A stretch of 64,000 nt of DNA. Source: Enoplolaimus lenunculus. Its lineage: Eukaryota; Nematoda; Enoplea; Enoplida; Thoracostomopsidae. The stretch spans positions 1 to 64,000 of the forward strand of contig JASANG010000994.1 in the NCBI GenBank assembly GCA_030248215.1, read 5' to 3'. A program made the translations under genes and the position numbers. This document shows, piece by piece, positions 1 to 11,065 of the stretch (positions are counted from its first letter, which is position 1; every line of letters starts with the position of its first letter). The notes under the pieces are model-generated. The model worked only from the letters and a program-made list of their open reading frames with translations, was not told where the DNA came from and did no database searches.

Positions 1-1047
1 CTGAATTCAGGTTATCACTTCTTATGTCCAGCATTTTGCAACTTATGTTGAAATTATTATCGGGATGGGCATCTATAGTTCATATGCGGCTAAACCGGAG
101 GAGGCGCGGGGGGGCTTTAAAAATCTTGCACCGTCTGCTGTGGACCCTGGATCTGTTTCGTTGTGGCTCTCACCTTGAGATTGAGGGTTAGCCGCAGGCC
201 TGCATGCTCCGGCACCGTTACAAGTGTATGTGTGAGCGCTCTCACCAAGCTAAAACAAGGTCGGAATAACAACGCTGAAGATTTTCAAATCAAGTAGTAT
301 ATTGATTAGCGTCATGCGCGGTAGCGAGCAAAAAAGTCACTCAAATTCTAGTGCTAAAGAAAATAAAACTTTATTTAGTTCTCATGGTTGTAAAGGGTTC
401 GTCTAGTTAGGATAATGGCGCGAAGTACGAAATTGAATGAAGTCCTCTGAAGGGAGCAAGAGGGTCCCCCCCCTTTCAATTATTTGCGGATGGATTGGAA
501 AACTAATCCGGTTTGTGCGTAGATTTCAACCAAAGTATACGCGGTCGAAAAACTGGCGCCTGAAAGAAATCTGAAAGCTAGAAAGTTGGAATTATTTGAC
601 GGCGCGTAAAACTACAAGAAATTTAGGGGGGCGTCATGCGTCGTATACATACATTCACATACATACGACTAAAACGTTTTCTCTGTTAGAACATCAAAAC
701 GAAAATTCAAATTTGGCGGTGTGGCTGAACAAAAATTGTCTTGGGAAAATCACTTGATTTATAATCAGCCATGCGTTAATTTTTTTGTCGGCTTCAAATT
801 GACTGCTGTAACGGTGTACATACACGGCTGTAGGTGCAAAAGCCGTGTTTTCGATTTGATCATGATCACGGTGTAGAGTAACGGTAGCAGTTTAAACGAA
901 AAAAAAATTACGGTGTTTAAGCATATGAACTGTTGAGAAAAAGAGTTTGCTAAATGCTGGAAAACTGTATGTTACAGGCGTTGGCCAGGATTTCAGTTCG
1001 AGACTGAAGTAGCAGTGTTTGTGAGTGAGCGTAGCGAGCGAGTATAG

Positions 1048-1136
1048 ATGGCCACTGGATATATCCGGATAAACACATCCGGTAAGAATTGCCGGATGTT
1101 CGGATATGAAAAAAATATCCGGTGGCCGTCAATGGT
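1048..1136. repeat. Short hairpin element with TATCCGG repeats
   Basis: TGGCCACTGGATATATCCGG at the left is met by ATATCCGGTGGCC at the right, with CATCCGGTAAG and TTGCCGGATG between, so the stretch folds on itself. A mirror copy lies at about 7,956-8,041 in the other arm. Confidence 0.6.
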
Positions 1137-1227
1137 GGCGAGTGAGAATGTTTTGCTTGTGCATGTGGCGCTATGCTTGTCGTTTTAGTGTCGCCCTGAG
1201 CGGTATTACGACAGTTCTCCGCCTGAC

Positions 1228-1445
1228 AGACAACTTGTCGACTGACAACTTGTAATCTGAAATTTCATTGACTCGACAATTTGTCGCCCACGATTATGTT
1301 TAGGCTTAGACTTAGGCATAGGATTACGCTCAGGATTATGCTAATAAATGTATTAATTGGCTTTTGGAAAATATTGTGCGACATGTTGTCGGGCGATGAA
1401 TTGTAGGTTCGTCGTGCGGCGTACGGCGATTCGAAAGAACCATCC
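1228..1445. repeat. TTAGGC-bearing small inverted-repeat element, left-arm copy
   Basis: Ends resemble each other in reverse complement (GACAACTTGTCG-like left, ATGTTGTCGGGCGATGAATT right) and the centre has TTTAGGCTTAGACTTAGGC, degenerate nematode telomere hexamers. A diverged copy lies at about 13,950-14,140 outside the foldback, so this is a dispersed family nested in the arm. Confidence 0.55.
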
Positions 1446-1856
1446 AAAAGTATACCAGCATCCGCAGTTTAATTTTAAATTTTAAACAGGAAAGACACTT
1501 ACTATATACAGGATACTATGAACATATTAGTCCAGTTTTAAACATTTAATCGCAGGTGAACAATATCGAATGTGCGCATGATTTACGCCAAGTAAATTCG
1601 TTAACGTTGAAAATAATACAACCATTGAAGTATTCTATGCCGGCCATTTGGCCTTATTCTAGTTTACCCCATAATATCGTGTTAGTAACGTACTTATCTG
1701 AGCACTCAGACGGATCCAAGGGGTCCCATGCAGGTATAGCCCAGCCATCAGGGATCCAAACCAAATTTTTGCGTTAACATTTAGTACTAAAGTTACAAGT
1801 TGACTTGTCACTCGCGTTGCTCGTACGCTTTTTTCGCTATTATTGTTCCCCTTCAA

Positions 1857-2700
1857 AAATTTCGCAATACTTTACAATGAACTGGGTTCGCCGGAAGGTT
1901 CTGTTCATTTGTTCACGTAATTATATTTTATTAGAGCTGTTGGTCGTGCCCTGCCTCTTGATTGTCGCAAAACAGTGAATCTTGTGAAGACATAGCATCC
2001 TTATTTACAGCCACACAAGGCCGGTCATGAAAGTTGTGACGGAGTCTGCAGTATACTTCAATAGTGTGCGAATGATCGTTCAAGCGAAAATCCAAACACA
2101 GTTGTGTAGCGTTTAAATCTTAATTTACCAAAAACAAAAATTTCGCAATACTTTACAATGAACTGGGTTCGCCGGAAGGTTGTGTTCATTTGTTCACGTA
2201 ATTATATTTTATTAGAGCTGTTGGTCGTGCCCTGCCTCTTGATTGTCGCAAAACAGTGAATCTTGTGAAGACATAGCATCCTTATTTACAGCCACACAAG
2301 GCCGGTCATGAAAGTTGTGACGGCAGAGTCTGCAGTATACTTCAATAGTGTGCGAATGATCGTTCAAGCGAAAATCCAAACACAGTTGTGTAGCGTTTAA
2401 ATCTTAATTTACCAAAAACAAAAATTTCGCAATACTTTACAATGAACTGGGTTCGCCGGAAGGTTGTGTTCATTTGTTCACGTAATTATATTTTATTAGA
2501 GCTGTTGGTCGTGCCCTGCCTCTTGATTGTCGCAAAACAGTGAATCTTGTGAAGACATAGCATCCTTATTTACAGCCACACAAGGCCGGTCATGAAAGTT
2601 GTGACGGCAGAGTCTGCAGTATACTTCAATAGTGTGCGAATGATCGTTCAAGCGAAAATCCAAACACAGTTGTGTAGCGTTTAAATCTTAATTTACCAAA
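1857..2700 (+). repeat. Three tandem copies of a ~283-bp unit (left arm)
   Basis: The string TTTCGCAATACTTTACAATG recurs at about 1,860, 2,141 and 2,425, each followed by the same ~280 bases (GTTCGCCGGAAGGTT, then ATTAGAGCTGTTGGTCG). Copies 2 and 3 are almost identical. Copy 1 lacks GCA in GACGGCAGAG. Confidence 0.95.
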
Positions 2701-3841
2701 AATTCAATCCAGCAACTCGCTGTTAAAATCACATCGATCAATAAATGTTATCTGAAAATCTGGAATGAATACGATAAGATGGTAGGTACCGTAAATGCAT
2801 TTTTTGAGAAAATTTTGCCAGTTTTGCCAGTTAACAAATGTTACAGAAACGTTATGTACGGTAAAATGACTTGTATCGCAGCTTATATAATGCTTATAAA
2901 CTGTGAACAAGTGTCGAAATCTGTTGCGACTGTTCAAATGGCAGTTTAAACGATTTGCGTCCGTTTCGCGTTGAGATTATTTCAATTGAACGCAATGCGT
3001 TTGAAATTTGCGCAGCGATTTTGATCTCAATAAGTTGAAACTCAACGTCAGTTCCGTGCTTAACGCCGGTTGTATCCTTCAATTGAGAGGCCCAGCGCAA
3101 AATTTAAAACTGTGAATTTTTGCATGCAAACGTTTATTTTGTTCAAGTACATTTTGTTTTACGTTTCTCGTTTGCAAAATTTAAGAGGTCACATGTTTGT
3201 GCCAAAGGTACAAAAACGAAGCTATTGAATACGAAAATGGTTTCTAGTTTGTCACAAAATTAAACAGTTGAAAAGAATTCGCTCAGGTGGCTATTTTGAC
3301 CGTTCTGTGTCCTTGACACACTCAGCAATGGCACTGAGCGAAATCATTTATCATTGGTGATAGGTTATTTTCATGGTTGTGTGTTTGTGTTAAAAAGTAA
3401 TGTTTAAAACATGTGTAGGCAGTAAACTATTAACTAACACCAACCGGGGCAAATATTTTCATCCATACAAATTAAAAGTTAACCCGAAAGTGGAAGAGTG
3501 CCGTTAACAATACTCGTACGCTGATTACCGATTGAGACGGAGCAAATAAACTTCAATACGCAAGCCCGCAACCAGGAATTGTTACTCTACAGGCGGCAGG
3601 AAGATTTCTGGATGGAACAAAATATTGAATATAAAATTCATGAATGCTATCTATCTGTAAACAGTTTGGTTGCACCGCATTTTCCAGTATTCTCGATGGT
3701 GACAAATTTGAGTTTCAAAGTTAAACTAGGAACTTCTGCGAAGTATATCTTATTTGTTACTGTGCACAAGTTTTAAGACATTGAGTATTTGTGGGGAAAA
3801 CGTAAATTTGCTGGTGTCACGACCGCCATATATTATAAACC

Positions 3842-4210
3842 AGGGAGTACACGGAACTAGCAGAAACTTTTCAAAAACAAAAACGGGAAGGACATATAAA
3901 AAAGGAGTAAGAACTAGCAAACTATAAAAAAAGGAGTACACGAAATAGAAAAATGATAAAAAACAGGAAGTATGGAACTAGCAATATAAAAAAACAGGAG
4001 ACAAATAGAAATGATAAAAAACAGGGCAAACTAGAAAAACTGAAAAAAAAGACAAACTAGAAAAATGATAAGCAGAATAGAAAATATAAAAAAGGACAGG
4101 AACTAGAAAAATATAAAAAAATAGAGAAATAGCAAAAAAAGAGTAAGAACTGACAAACTATAAAGGAGTAAGGATAGAAAAATGATAAACAGGAGCAGGA
4201 TAGCAAAAAT
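3842..4210 (-). repeat. Degenerate minus-orientation copies of the 39-bp loop repeat
   Basis: Starts with a good reverse-complement copy of the 39-bp unit (GGAGTACACGGAACTAGCA) and then runs through increasingly shortened copies. The copies differ from the consensus mainly by missing bases. Orientation switches to plus near 4,215. Loss dominated by deletions is what uncorrected long-read sequence would look like, so part of this degeneracy may be technical. Confidence 0.65.
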
Positions 4211-4214
4211 ATAA

Positions 4215-5260
4215 AAAAGTTGTTACTCTGGTTTTTATTTTTGTAGTTGTGTACTCTGGTTTTTGTATCTTTTTTGCTAGTTCCGTGACTCTGGTTTTTG
4301 TATCATTTTTTGCTAGTTCCGTGTACTCCTGGTTTTTGTATCATTTTTTGCTAGTTCGTGTACTCCTGGTTTTTGTATCATTTTTTTGCTAGTTCGTGTA
4401 CTCCTGGTTTTTGTATCTTTTTTTGCTAGTTCCGTGTACTCCTGGTTTTTGTATCATTTTTTTGTAGTTCCGTGTACTCCTGGTTTTTGTATCATTTTTT
4501 TGCTAGTTCGTGTACTCCTGGTTTTTGTATCATTTTTTGCTAGTTCCGTGTACTCCTGGTTTTTGTATCATTTTTTTGCTAGTTCCGTGTACTCTGGTTT
4601 TTGTATCATTTTTTTGCTAGTTCCGTGTACTCCTGGTTTTTGTATCTTTTTTTGCTAGTTCCGTGTACTCCTGGTTTTTGTATCATTTTTTTGCTAGTTC
4701 CGTGTACTCTCTGGTTTTTGTATCATTTTTTTGCTAGTTCCGTGTATCCTGGTTTTTGTATCAGTTTTTGCTAGTTCCGTGTACTCCTGGTTTTTGTATC
4801 ATTTTTTTGCTAGTTCCGTGTACTCCTGGTTTTTGTATCATTTTTTTGCTAGTTCCGTGTACTCCTGGTTTTTGTATCATTTTTTTGCTAGTTCCGTGTA
4901 CTCCTGGTTTTTGTATCATTTTTTTGCTAGTTCCGTGTACTCCTGGTTTTTGTATCATTTTTTTGCTAGTTCCGTGTACTCCTGGTTTTTGTATCATTTT
5001 TTTGCTAGTTCCGTGTACTCCTGGTTTTTGTATCATTTTTTTGCTAGTTCCGTGTACTCCTGGTTTTTGTATCATTTTTTTGCTAGTTCCGTGTACTCCT
5101 GGTTTTTGTATCATTTTTTTGCTAGTTCCGTGTACTCCTGGTTTTTGTATCATTTTTTTGCTAGTTCCGTGTACTCCTGGTTTTTGTATCATTTTTTTGC
5201 TAGTTCCGTGTACTCCTGGTTTTTGTATCATTTTTTTGCTAGTTCCGTGTACTCCTGGTT
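4215..5260 (+). repeat. 39-bp tandem array in the foldback loop
   Basis: About 26 copies of a 39-bp unit containing GCTAGTTCCGTGTACTCCTG and a run of seven T. The first ten or so copies are ragged, and from about 4,745 to 5,260 they are practically identical. As 39 is divisible by three, three different reading frames (two plus, one minus) stay open for 170-200 codons with a 13-residue period. There is no sign of coding selection, so I annotate a minisatellite and not a gene. Confidence 0.95.
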
Positions 5261-6675
5261 TATAATATATGGCGGTCGTGACACCGGCAAATTTACGTTT
5301 TCCCCACAAATACTCAATGTCTTAAAACTTGTGCACAGTAACAAATAAGATATACTTCGCACAAGTTCCTAGTTTAACTTTGAAACTCAAATTTGTCACC
5401 ATCGAGAATACTGGAAAATGCGGTGCAAAAATGACAGGCAGGTATAGTACCGCACCGCACCCCCCCCCCCCGCTGGCTACACTCTTAACTTCAATGACAA
5501 GATTAAGCCTTACTGAAACTAACGAGTTATGTTTGAAAAGCACCGTGACTATTTAAACTGCGATAACCCTAGAGTATTTTACTCATTACTCAAATACGCT
5601 ATTGCCAGCTTAATAATACTTATTTTCTTTGTACCGTTAATTAACCGACAAATCACCTGATTTATTCATAGCCTCAGAGTTCCAAGCGGCTGCCTTTTGT
5701 ATTCTACACAGGTATGTATATATTCTTAGCTGTTTTGATGATATATATTCACTTCTGCAATAGCATTCCGTTCGAAGCCGTATTGACAAAACCGCAACTA
5801 CAAAACGGTCGTTGGTAGGGACGCCGCTTCGTCCTGGCCAATCTGTTTACAGACAGCATTCATGAATTTTATATTCAATATTTTGTTCCATCTAGAAATC
5901 TCCCTGCCATCTGTAGAGTAACAATTCCTGGTTGCACTGCCTACACATGTTATCAACATTACTTTTTAACACAAACACACAACCATGAAAATAACCTATC
6001 ACCAATGATAAATGATTTCGCTCAGTGCCATTGCTGAGTGTGTCAAGGACACAGAACGGTCAAAATAGCCACCTGAGCGAATTCTTTTCAACTGTTTAAT
6101 TTTGTGACAAACTAGAAACTATTTTCGTATTCAATAGCTTCGTTTTTGTACCTTTGGCACAAACATGTGACCTCTTAAATTTTGCAAACGAGAAACGTAA
6201 AACAAAATGTACTTGAACAAAATAAACGTTTGCATGCAAAAATTCACAGTTTTAAATTTTGCGCTGGGCCTCTCAATTGAAGGATACAACCGGCGTTGAG
6301 CACGGAACTGACGTTGAGTTTCAACTTATTGAGATCAAAATCGCTGCGCAAATTTCAAACGCATTGCGTTCAATTGAAATAATCTCAACGCGAAACGGAC
6401 GCAAATCGTTTAAACTGCCATTTGAACAGTCGCAACAGATTTCGACACTTGTTCACAGTTTATAAGCATTATATAAGCTGCGATACAAGTCATTTTACCG
6501 TACATAACGTTTCTGTAACATTTGTTAACTGGCAAAACTGGCAAAATTTTCTCAAAAAATGCATTTACGGTACCTACCATCTTATCGTATTCATTCCAGA
6601 TTTTCAGATAACAAGTAACGACACCCGACGTTTTATTGATCGATGTGATTTTAACAGCGAGTTGCTGGATTGAAT

Positions 6676-7245
6676 TTTTGGTAAATTAAGATTTAAACGC
6701 TACACAACTGTGTTTGGATTTTCGCTTGAACGATCATTCGCACACTATTGAAGTATACTTCAGACTCTGCCGTCACAACTTTCATGACCGGCCACTGGTT
6801 GTGTGGCAGTAAATAAGGATGCTATGTCTTCACAAGATTCACTGTTTTGTGACAATCAAGAGGCAGGGCACGACCAACAGCTCTAATAAAATATAATTAC
6901 GTGAACAAATGAACACAACCTTCCGGCGAACCCAGTTCATTGTAAAGTATTGCGAAATTTTTGTTTTTGGTAAATTAAGATTTAAACGCTACAATTGTGT
7001 TTGGATTTTCGCTTGAACGATCATTCGCACACTATTGAAGTATACTTCAGACTCTGCCGTCACAACTTTCATGACCGGCGACTGGTTGTGTGGCAGTAAA
7101 TAAGGATGCTATGTCTTCACAAGATTCACTGTTTTGTGACAATCAAGAGGCAGGGCACGACCAACAGCTCTAATAATATAATTACGTGAACAAATGAACA
7201 CAACCTTCCGGCGAACCCAGTTCGTTGTAATGTATTGCGAAATTT
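6676..7245 (-). repeat. Two tandem copies of the ~283-bp unit (right arm)
   Basis: Reverse-complement counterparts of the three left-arm copies, beginning at about 6,676 and 6,964. The copy number differs between the arms (two against three), which shows the arms have changed independently since they were formed. Confidence 0.9.
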
Positions 7246-7664
7246 TTGAAAGGGACCAATAATAGCGAAAAAAGCGTACGAGCAACGCGAGTGACAAGTC
7301 AACTTGTAACTTTAGTACTAAATGTTAACGCGAAATTTTGGTTTGGATCCCTGATGGATGGGCTATACCTGCATGGGACCCCTTGGATCCGTCTGAGTGC
7401 TCAGATAAGTACGTTACTAACACGATATTATGGGGTAAACTAGAATAAGGCCAAATGGCCGGCATAGAATACTTCAATGGTTGTATTATTTTCAACGTTA
7501 ACGAATTTACTTGGCGTAAATCATGCGCACATTCGATATTGTTCACCTGCGATTAAATGTTTAAAACTGGACTAATGTTCATAGTATCCTGTATATAGTA
7601 AGTGTCTATCCTGTTTAAAATTTAAAATTAAACTGCGGATGCTGGCATACTTTTGGATGGTTCT

Positions 7665-7885
7665 TTCGAATCACCGTACGCCGCACGACGAATCTACAAT
7701 TCATCGCCCGACAACATGTCGCACAATATTTTCCAAAAGCCAATTAATACATTTATTAGCATAATCCTGAGCGTAATCCTATGCCTAAGTCTAAGCCTAA
7801 ACATAATCGTGGGCGACGAATTGTCGAGTCAACGAAATTTCAGATTACAAGTTGTCTGTCAGGCGGAGAACTGTCGTAATACCGC
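7665..7885. repeat. TTAGGC-bearing small inverted-repeat element, right-arm copy
   Basis: Mirror copy of 1,228-1,445, nearly identical, with CCTAAGTCTAAGCCTAAAC in the centre. Its open frame is not considered coding because it is shared with a repeat and has no recognisable domain. Confidence 0.55.
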
Positions 7886-9178
7886 TCAGGGCGACACTAA
7901 AACGACAAGCATAGCGCCACATGCACAAGCAAAAACATTCTAACTCGCCACCATTGACGGCCACCGGATATTTTTTTCATATCCGAACATCCGGCAATTC
8001 TTACCGGATGTGTTTATCCGGATATATCCAGTGGCCATCTATACTCGCTCGCTACGCTCGCTCACAAACACTGCTACTTCAGTCTCGAACTGAAATCCTG
8101 GCCAACGCCTGTAACATACAGTTTTCCAGCATTTAGCAAACTCTTTTTCTCAACAGTTCATATGCTTAAACACCGTAATTTTTTTTTCGTTTAAACTGCT
8201 ACCGTTACTCTACACCGTGATCATGATCAAAATCGAAAACACGGCTTTTGCACCTACAGCCGTGTATGTACACCGTTACAGCAGTCAATTTGAAGCCGAC
8301 AAAAAAATTAACGCATGGCTGATTATAAATCAAGTGCTTTTCCCAAGACAATTTTTGTTCAGCCACACCGCCAAATTTGAATTATCGTTTTGATGTTCTA
8401 ATAGAGAAAAACGTTTTAGTCGTATGTATGTGAATGTATGTATACGACGCATGACGCAGTTTTAAATTTCTTGTAGTTTTACGCAACGTCAAATAATTCA
8501 GACTTGTGGTTTGGGATTTCTTTCAGGCGCCAGTTTTAGTTTCGACCACATTGTTGTTCTGGTTGAAATCTTACGCGGCGCACAAACCAGATTAAAATTT
8601 TCCAATCCATCCGCAAATAATTGAAATTGCAAAAACCCTCTTAATACTATTACAGAACTTCATTCAATGCCGTACTTCGCGCCCATTATCCTAACTAGAC
8701 GAACCCCTTACAACCATGAGAACTAAATAAAGTTTTATTTTCTTTTAGCACTAAAATTAAGTAATTATTTTTGCTCGCTACCGCGCATGACGCTAATCAA
8801 TATACTACTTTGATTTGAAAATCTTCAGCATTTATTATTTTAAGGGACCTTATTTTAGCTTTGGTGAGAGCGCTCACACATACACTTGTCATCGGTGCCG
8901 GAGCATGCAGGCCTGCGGGCTAACCCTAAACATCAAGGTGAGAGCCACAACGCAGAAACAGATCCAGGATTACACGGCGGACGATCCAAGATTATTAAAG
9001 CCCCCCCCGCGCCTCCTCCGGTTTAGCCGCATATGAACTATAGATGCCCATCCCGATAATAATTTCAACATAAGTTGCAAAATGCTGGACATAAGAAGTG
9101 ATAACCTGAATTCAGCCTTAAAAGAGTAAAATTGCACACGATGCGCGTAATTTATTCACATTTTGGGTTAGAGTAACT

Positions 9179-9355
9179 GGCCAATGTAAAGACCAGGGGC
9201 GGAACAGTATTGCACGCATATTCCTAAGCCTAAGCCTAAGACTAATCATACTCCTACGTCTAAGCCTAAGCCAAGCAAAAAATTAGTCTAAAGTTCAAGC
9301 TTACTCTATTGTACTCTCATAGAAAAACGTACCGCCCCTGATCTTTACGTGAGCC
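9179..9355. mobile_element. 177-bp MITE with telomere-like core and 8-bp target duplication
   Basis: Terminal inverted repeats of ~24 bp (left TGTAAAGACCAGGGGCGG, right CCGCCCCTGATCTTTACG) enclose CCTAAGCCTAAGCCTAAG and related hexamers. The element is flanked by perfect direct repeats GAGTAACT (9,171-9,178 and 9,356-9,363). An 8-bp duplication fits the hAT superfamily. A second copy is at 31,834-32,021. No transposase is encoded. Confidence 0.85.
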
Positions 9356-9363
9356 GAGTAACT

Positions 9364-10130
9364 AAACGGCGTATGTTTTAAGTAGCGGTTGGATACAATC
9401 TTCATATGCTCGAACCAATAGAGAAAGACACGTGGCACAACCCTAATTCATTTGTGTCACCTCCCTTGAACATTTCATGTCTTGAGATGATTGCTTAAAA
9501 GTAAAATTGTCGCAAGCCAACGAGAAATTCTTTATAATATTTAGCGGCAGAAAGGGAATACTAAGGCTTGTCGAGTGTGTAAAGTCATTAAAACAATCTC
9601 GACTGAGGTGCGAGAATCAAGAAAAACTCGCGAACGCAGCGATCAACAATTAGACACATTTCAAAACTGCGACAATTTTGTTTCAACTACTCAGGGCTCC
9701 CCCAAATGGGAGCATTGGGGTAACTGCTCTATCCCTACTTGGCTGGCACAATACTGAATCGATGAACAGTACCATAAATTTTGTACCTACGTCACGCGCT
9801 CAAGTACGTCGAACCGTTTTGGCTGATTGCAAACTAAACCACGAACGAACTGGTTTTTACCATATTAATTTTCTTTTATTTCCGATCAAACAAACGGTGT
9901 ATATGTTATCAATCTTTCATATTGACTCTGGCTCTGTTGAAACCGTCGCTAAACAAAACCAATATGGTTTATATCGAAACTCTTGCAGAGAAACGTGCCG
10001 ACACTCCACTCAAAGATTATTTAAGTTGGAAAATGTACTGACCAATTGACGTTCATTAGCCGACTGTACGCGCCTGCATTTACCTGATACATTTCACATC
10101 TGTAAAAAACAGTTGTCAGAAAAAATTTCA
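9364..10130. other. Non-coding stretch, nothing recognised
   Basis: Open frames reach 123 codons (9,678-10,049, plus) but have no recognisable domain, splice context or repeat partner. I see no supported gene. Confidence 0.5.
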
Positions 10131-10143
10131 TTCAGTTTCTCGA

Positions 10144-10362
10144 CATTTGTAATAGCCAATCGTATCCCAGTATGAAGTAACCGAGACCGAGAGTTTTCTT
10201 GGCTGTTGTAATAGCCAATCGTATCCCAGTATGAAGTAACCGAGACCGAGACCGAGAGTTTTCTTGGCTGTTGTAATAGCCAATCGTATCCCAGTATGAA
10301 GTAACCGAGACCGAGACCTGTCTACCGAGACCAGCCAAGAAAACTCTCGGTCTCGGTCAATT
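10144..10362. repeat. ~60-66 bp tandem repeat ending in a GGTCTCGG hairpin
   Basis: Three copies of a unit containing TGTAATAGCCAATCGTATCC and AGTATGAAGTAACCGAGACC, with one or two extra GAGACC steps. Near 10,325-10,362 the inverse AAAACTCTCGGTCTCGGTC pairs with the CCGAGACCGAGAGTTTTC of the units, giving a strong hairpin. The motif links it to the GGTCTCGG transposon family at 34.0 kb. Confidence 0.85.
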
Positions 10363-10845
10363 TTTGGTCATCACTGAAAAAAATTTAAACTTTTGAAAAT
10401 AATTGATTTGTAATGCGTTTTGGTAGTTTTTTTGTGTTTTTATAGTGTCTTGTATTTTTCGTAGCTTTTTGTGTTTTTTTCGAATATCTGCTCAGCCGTG
10501 CTGCAGACCACGGGGCTTTCGAACATTTCACGTGACTTACAAGCGGGACTAAAACTTTTCTAGGAAAAGCCAAAATTTTTCAAGAGACCTCAACCCCCCT
10601 GGCTCCCATTGGCCATGGTCATAACCATCGTAGATTCTCATGACAAAATTGTTCTATATGATCGACAATCACCACTGCTCAAACCGCTGTTATTCAAAAA
10701 TACATTAATATCACCAACTCAACAATGCGATTGACAAATCAAGACGGCAAATTTTTTCAATGACAGCTCCACCAGCTACCAGAAAGTTACATCACCAGCA
10801 ACCGGCGGAATGCTATACATCATATATTACATATTTTACACTAAC

Positions 10846-11064
10846 AAAAAACAACAACAACAACAACAAAAACAACAACAAATACAAAAACAAAAACAGC
10901 AACAACAAAACCAACAACAACAACAACAACAACAAAACAACAACAAAAACAACAACAACAACAACAAAACACCACCACCTCCAACAACAACAACACCAAC
11001 AACAACACCAACAACACCAACAACAACACCAACAACAACTCCAACAACAACAACAACAACAGTA
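10846..11064 (+). repeat. CAA/ACC-type A+C microsatellite
   Basis: About 220 bases made almost only of CAA, AAC and CCA triplets. All frames on both strands are open and read as homopolymers (Q, N, T or their complements), so the apparent proteins are rejected. Confidence 0.95.
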
Positions 11065-11065
11065 A

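Larger units (their letters stand above)
1..3842 (+). repeat. Left arm of the giant inverted repeat
   Basis: Pairs with 5,256-9,115. By eye the match is very close over about 700-3,350 and clearly poorer, with many one-base gaps, in the outer 650 bases. A stretch at about 3,425-3,570 is present only in this arm. The arm carries three tandem copies of a ~283-bp unit where the other arm has two. Confidence 0.85.
1..9115. mobile_element. Giant foldback (inverted-repeat) element, about 9.1 kb
   Basis: The first bases of the window are repeated in reverse complement up to 9,115, and the correspondence can be followed inward from both sides to a central loop at about 3,842-5,256. Both ends carry the self-complementary decamer CTGAATTCAG (1-10 and 9,106-9,115). 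The arms hold nested smaller repeats but no recognisable protein; all open frames are short or repeat-derived. This is the architecture of foldback transposons (Drosophila FB, C. elegans Tc4-like elements), here with unusually long arms and no transposase, so a non-autonomous element is the best guess. A segmental inverted duplication or an assembly palindrome are the alternatives. Because the left end is the window edge, the true boundary and any target duplication cannot be seen. Confidence 0.8.
5256..9115 (-). repeat. Right arm of the giant inverted repeat
   Basis: Reverse-complement partner of 1-3,842. It contains an extra block of about 410 bases (roughly 5,428-5,838, starting next to a run of C at 5,461) that is missing from the left arm. 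Past 9,115 the sequence is unrelated to anything visible on the left, which is cut by the window edge. Confidence 0.85.

Noticed and set aside
1299-1345. Foldback as a chromosome end or fused telomeres
   Set aside because: TTAGGC strings are few, degenerate and part of a dispersed small element also present elsewhere, not a telomeric array.
3842-5260. CRISPR-like array
   Set aside because: Repeats are head-to-tail without unique spacers, and the window is eukaryotic.
4386-5348. Open frames of 90-205 codons with a 13-residue period on both strands
   Set aside because: They are produced by a 39-bp tandem repeat, whose length is a multiple of three and lacks stops in three frames; no coding signal otherwise.
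1-9115. Maverick/Polinton or viral-like large DNA transposon
   Set aside because: No integrase, polymerase or capsid-like frame in either arm or loop.
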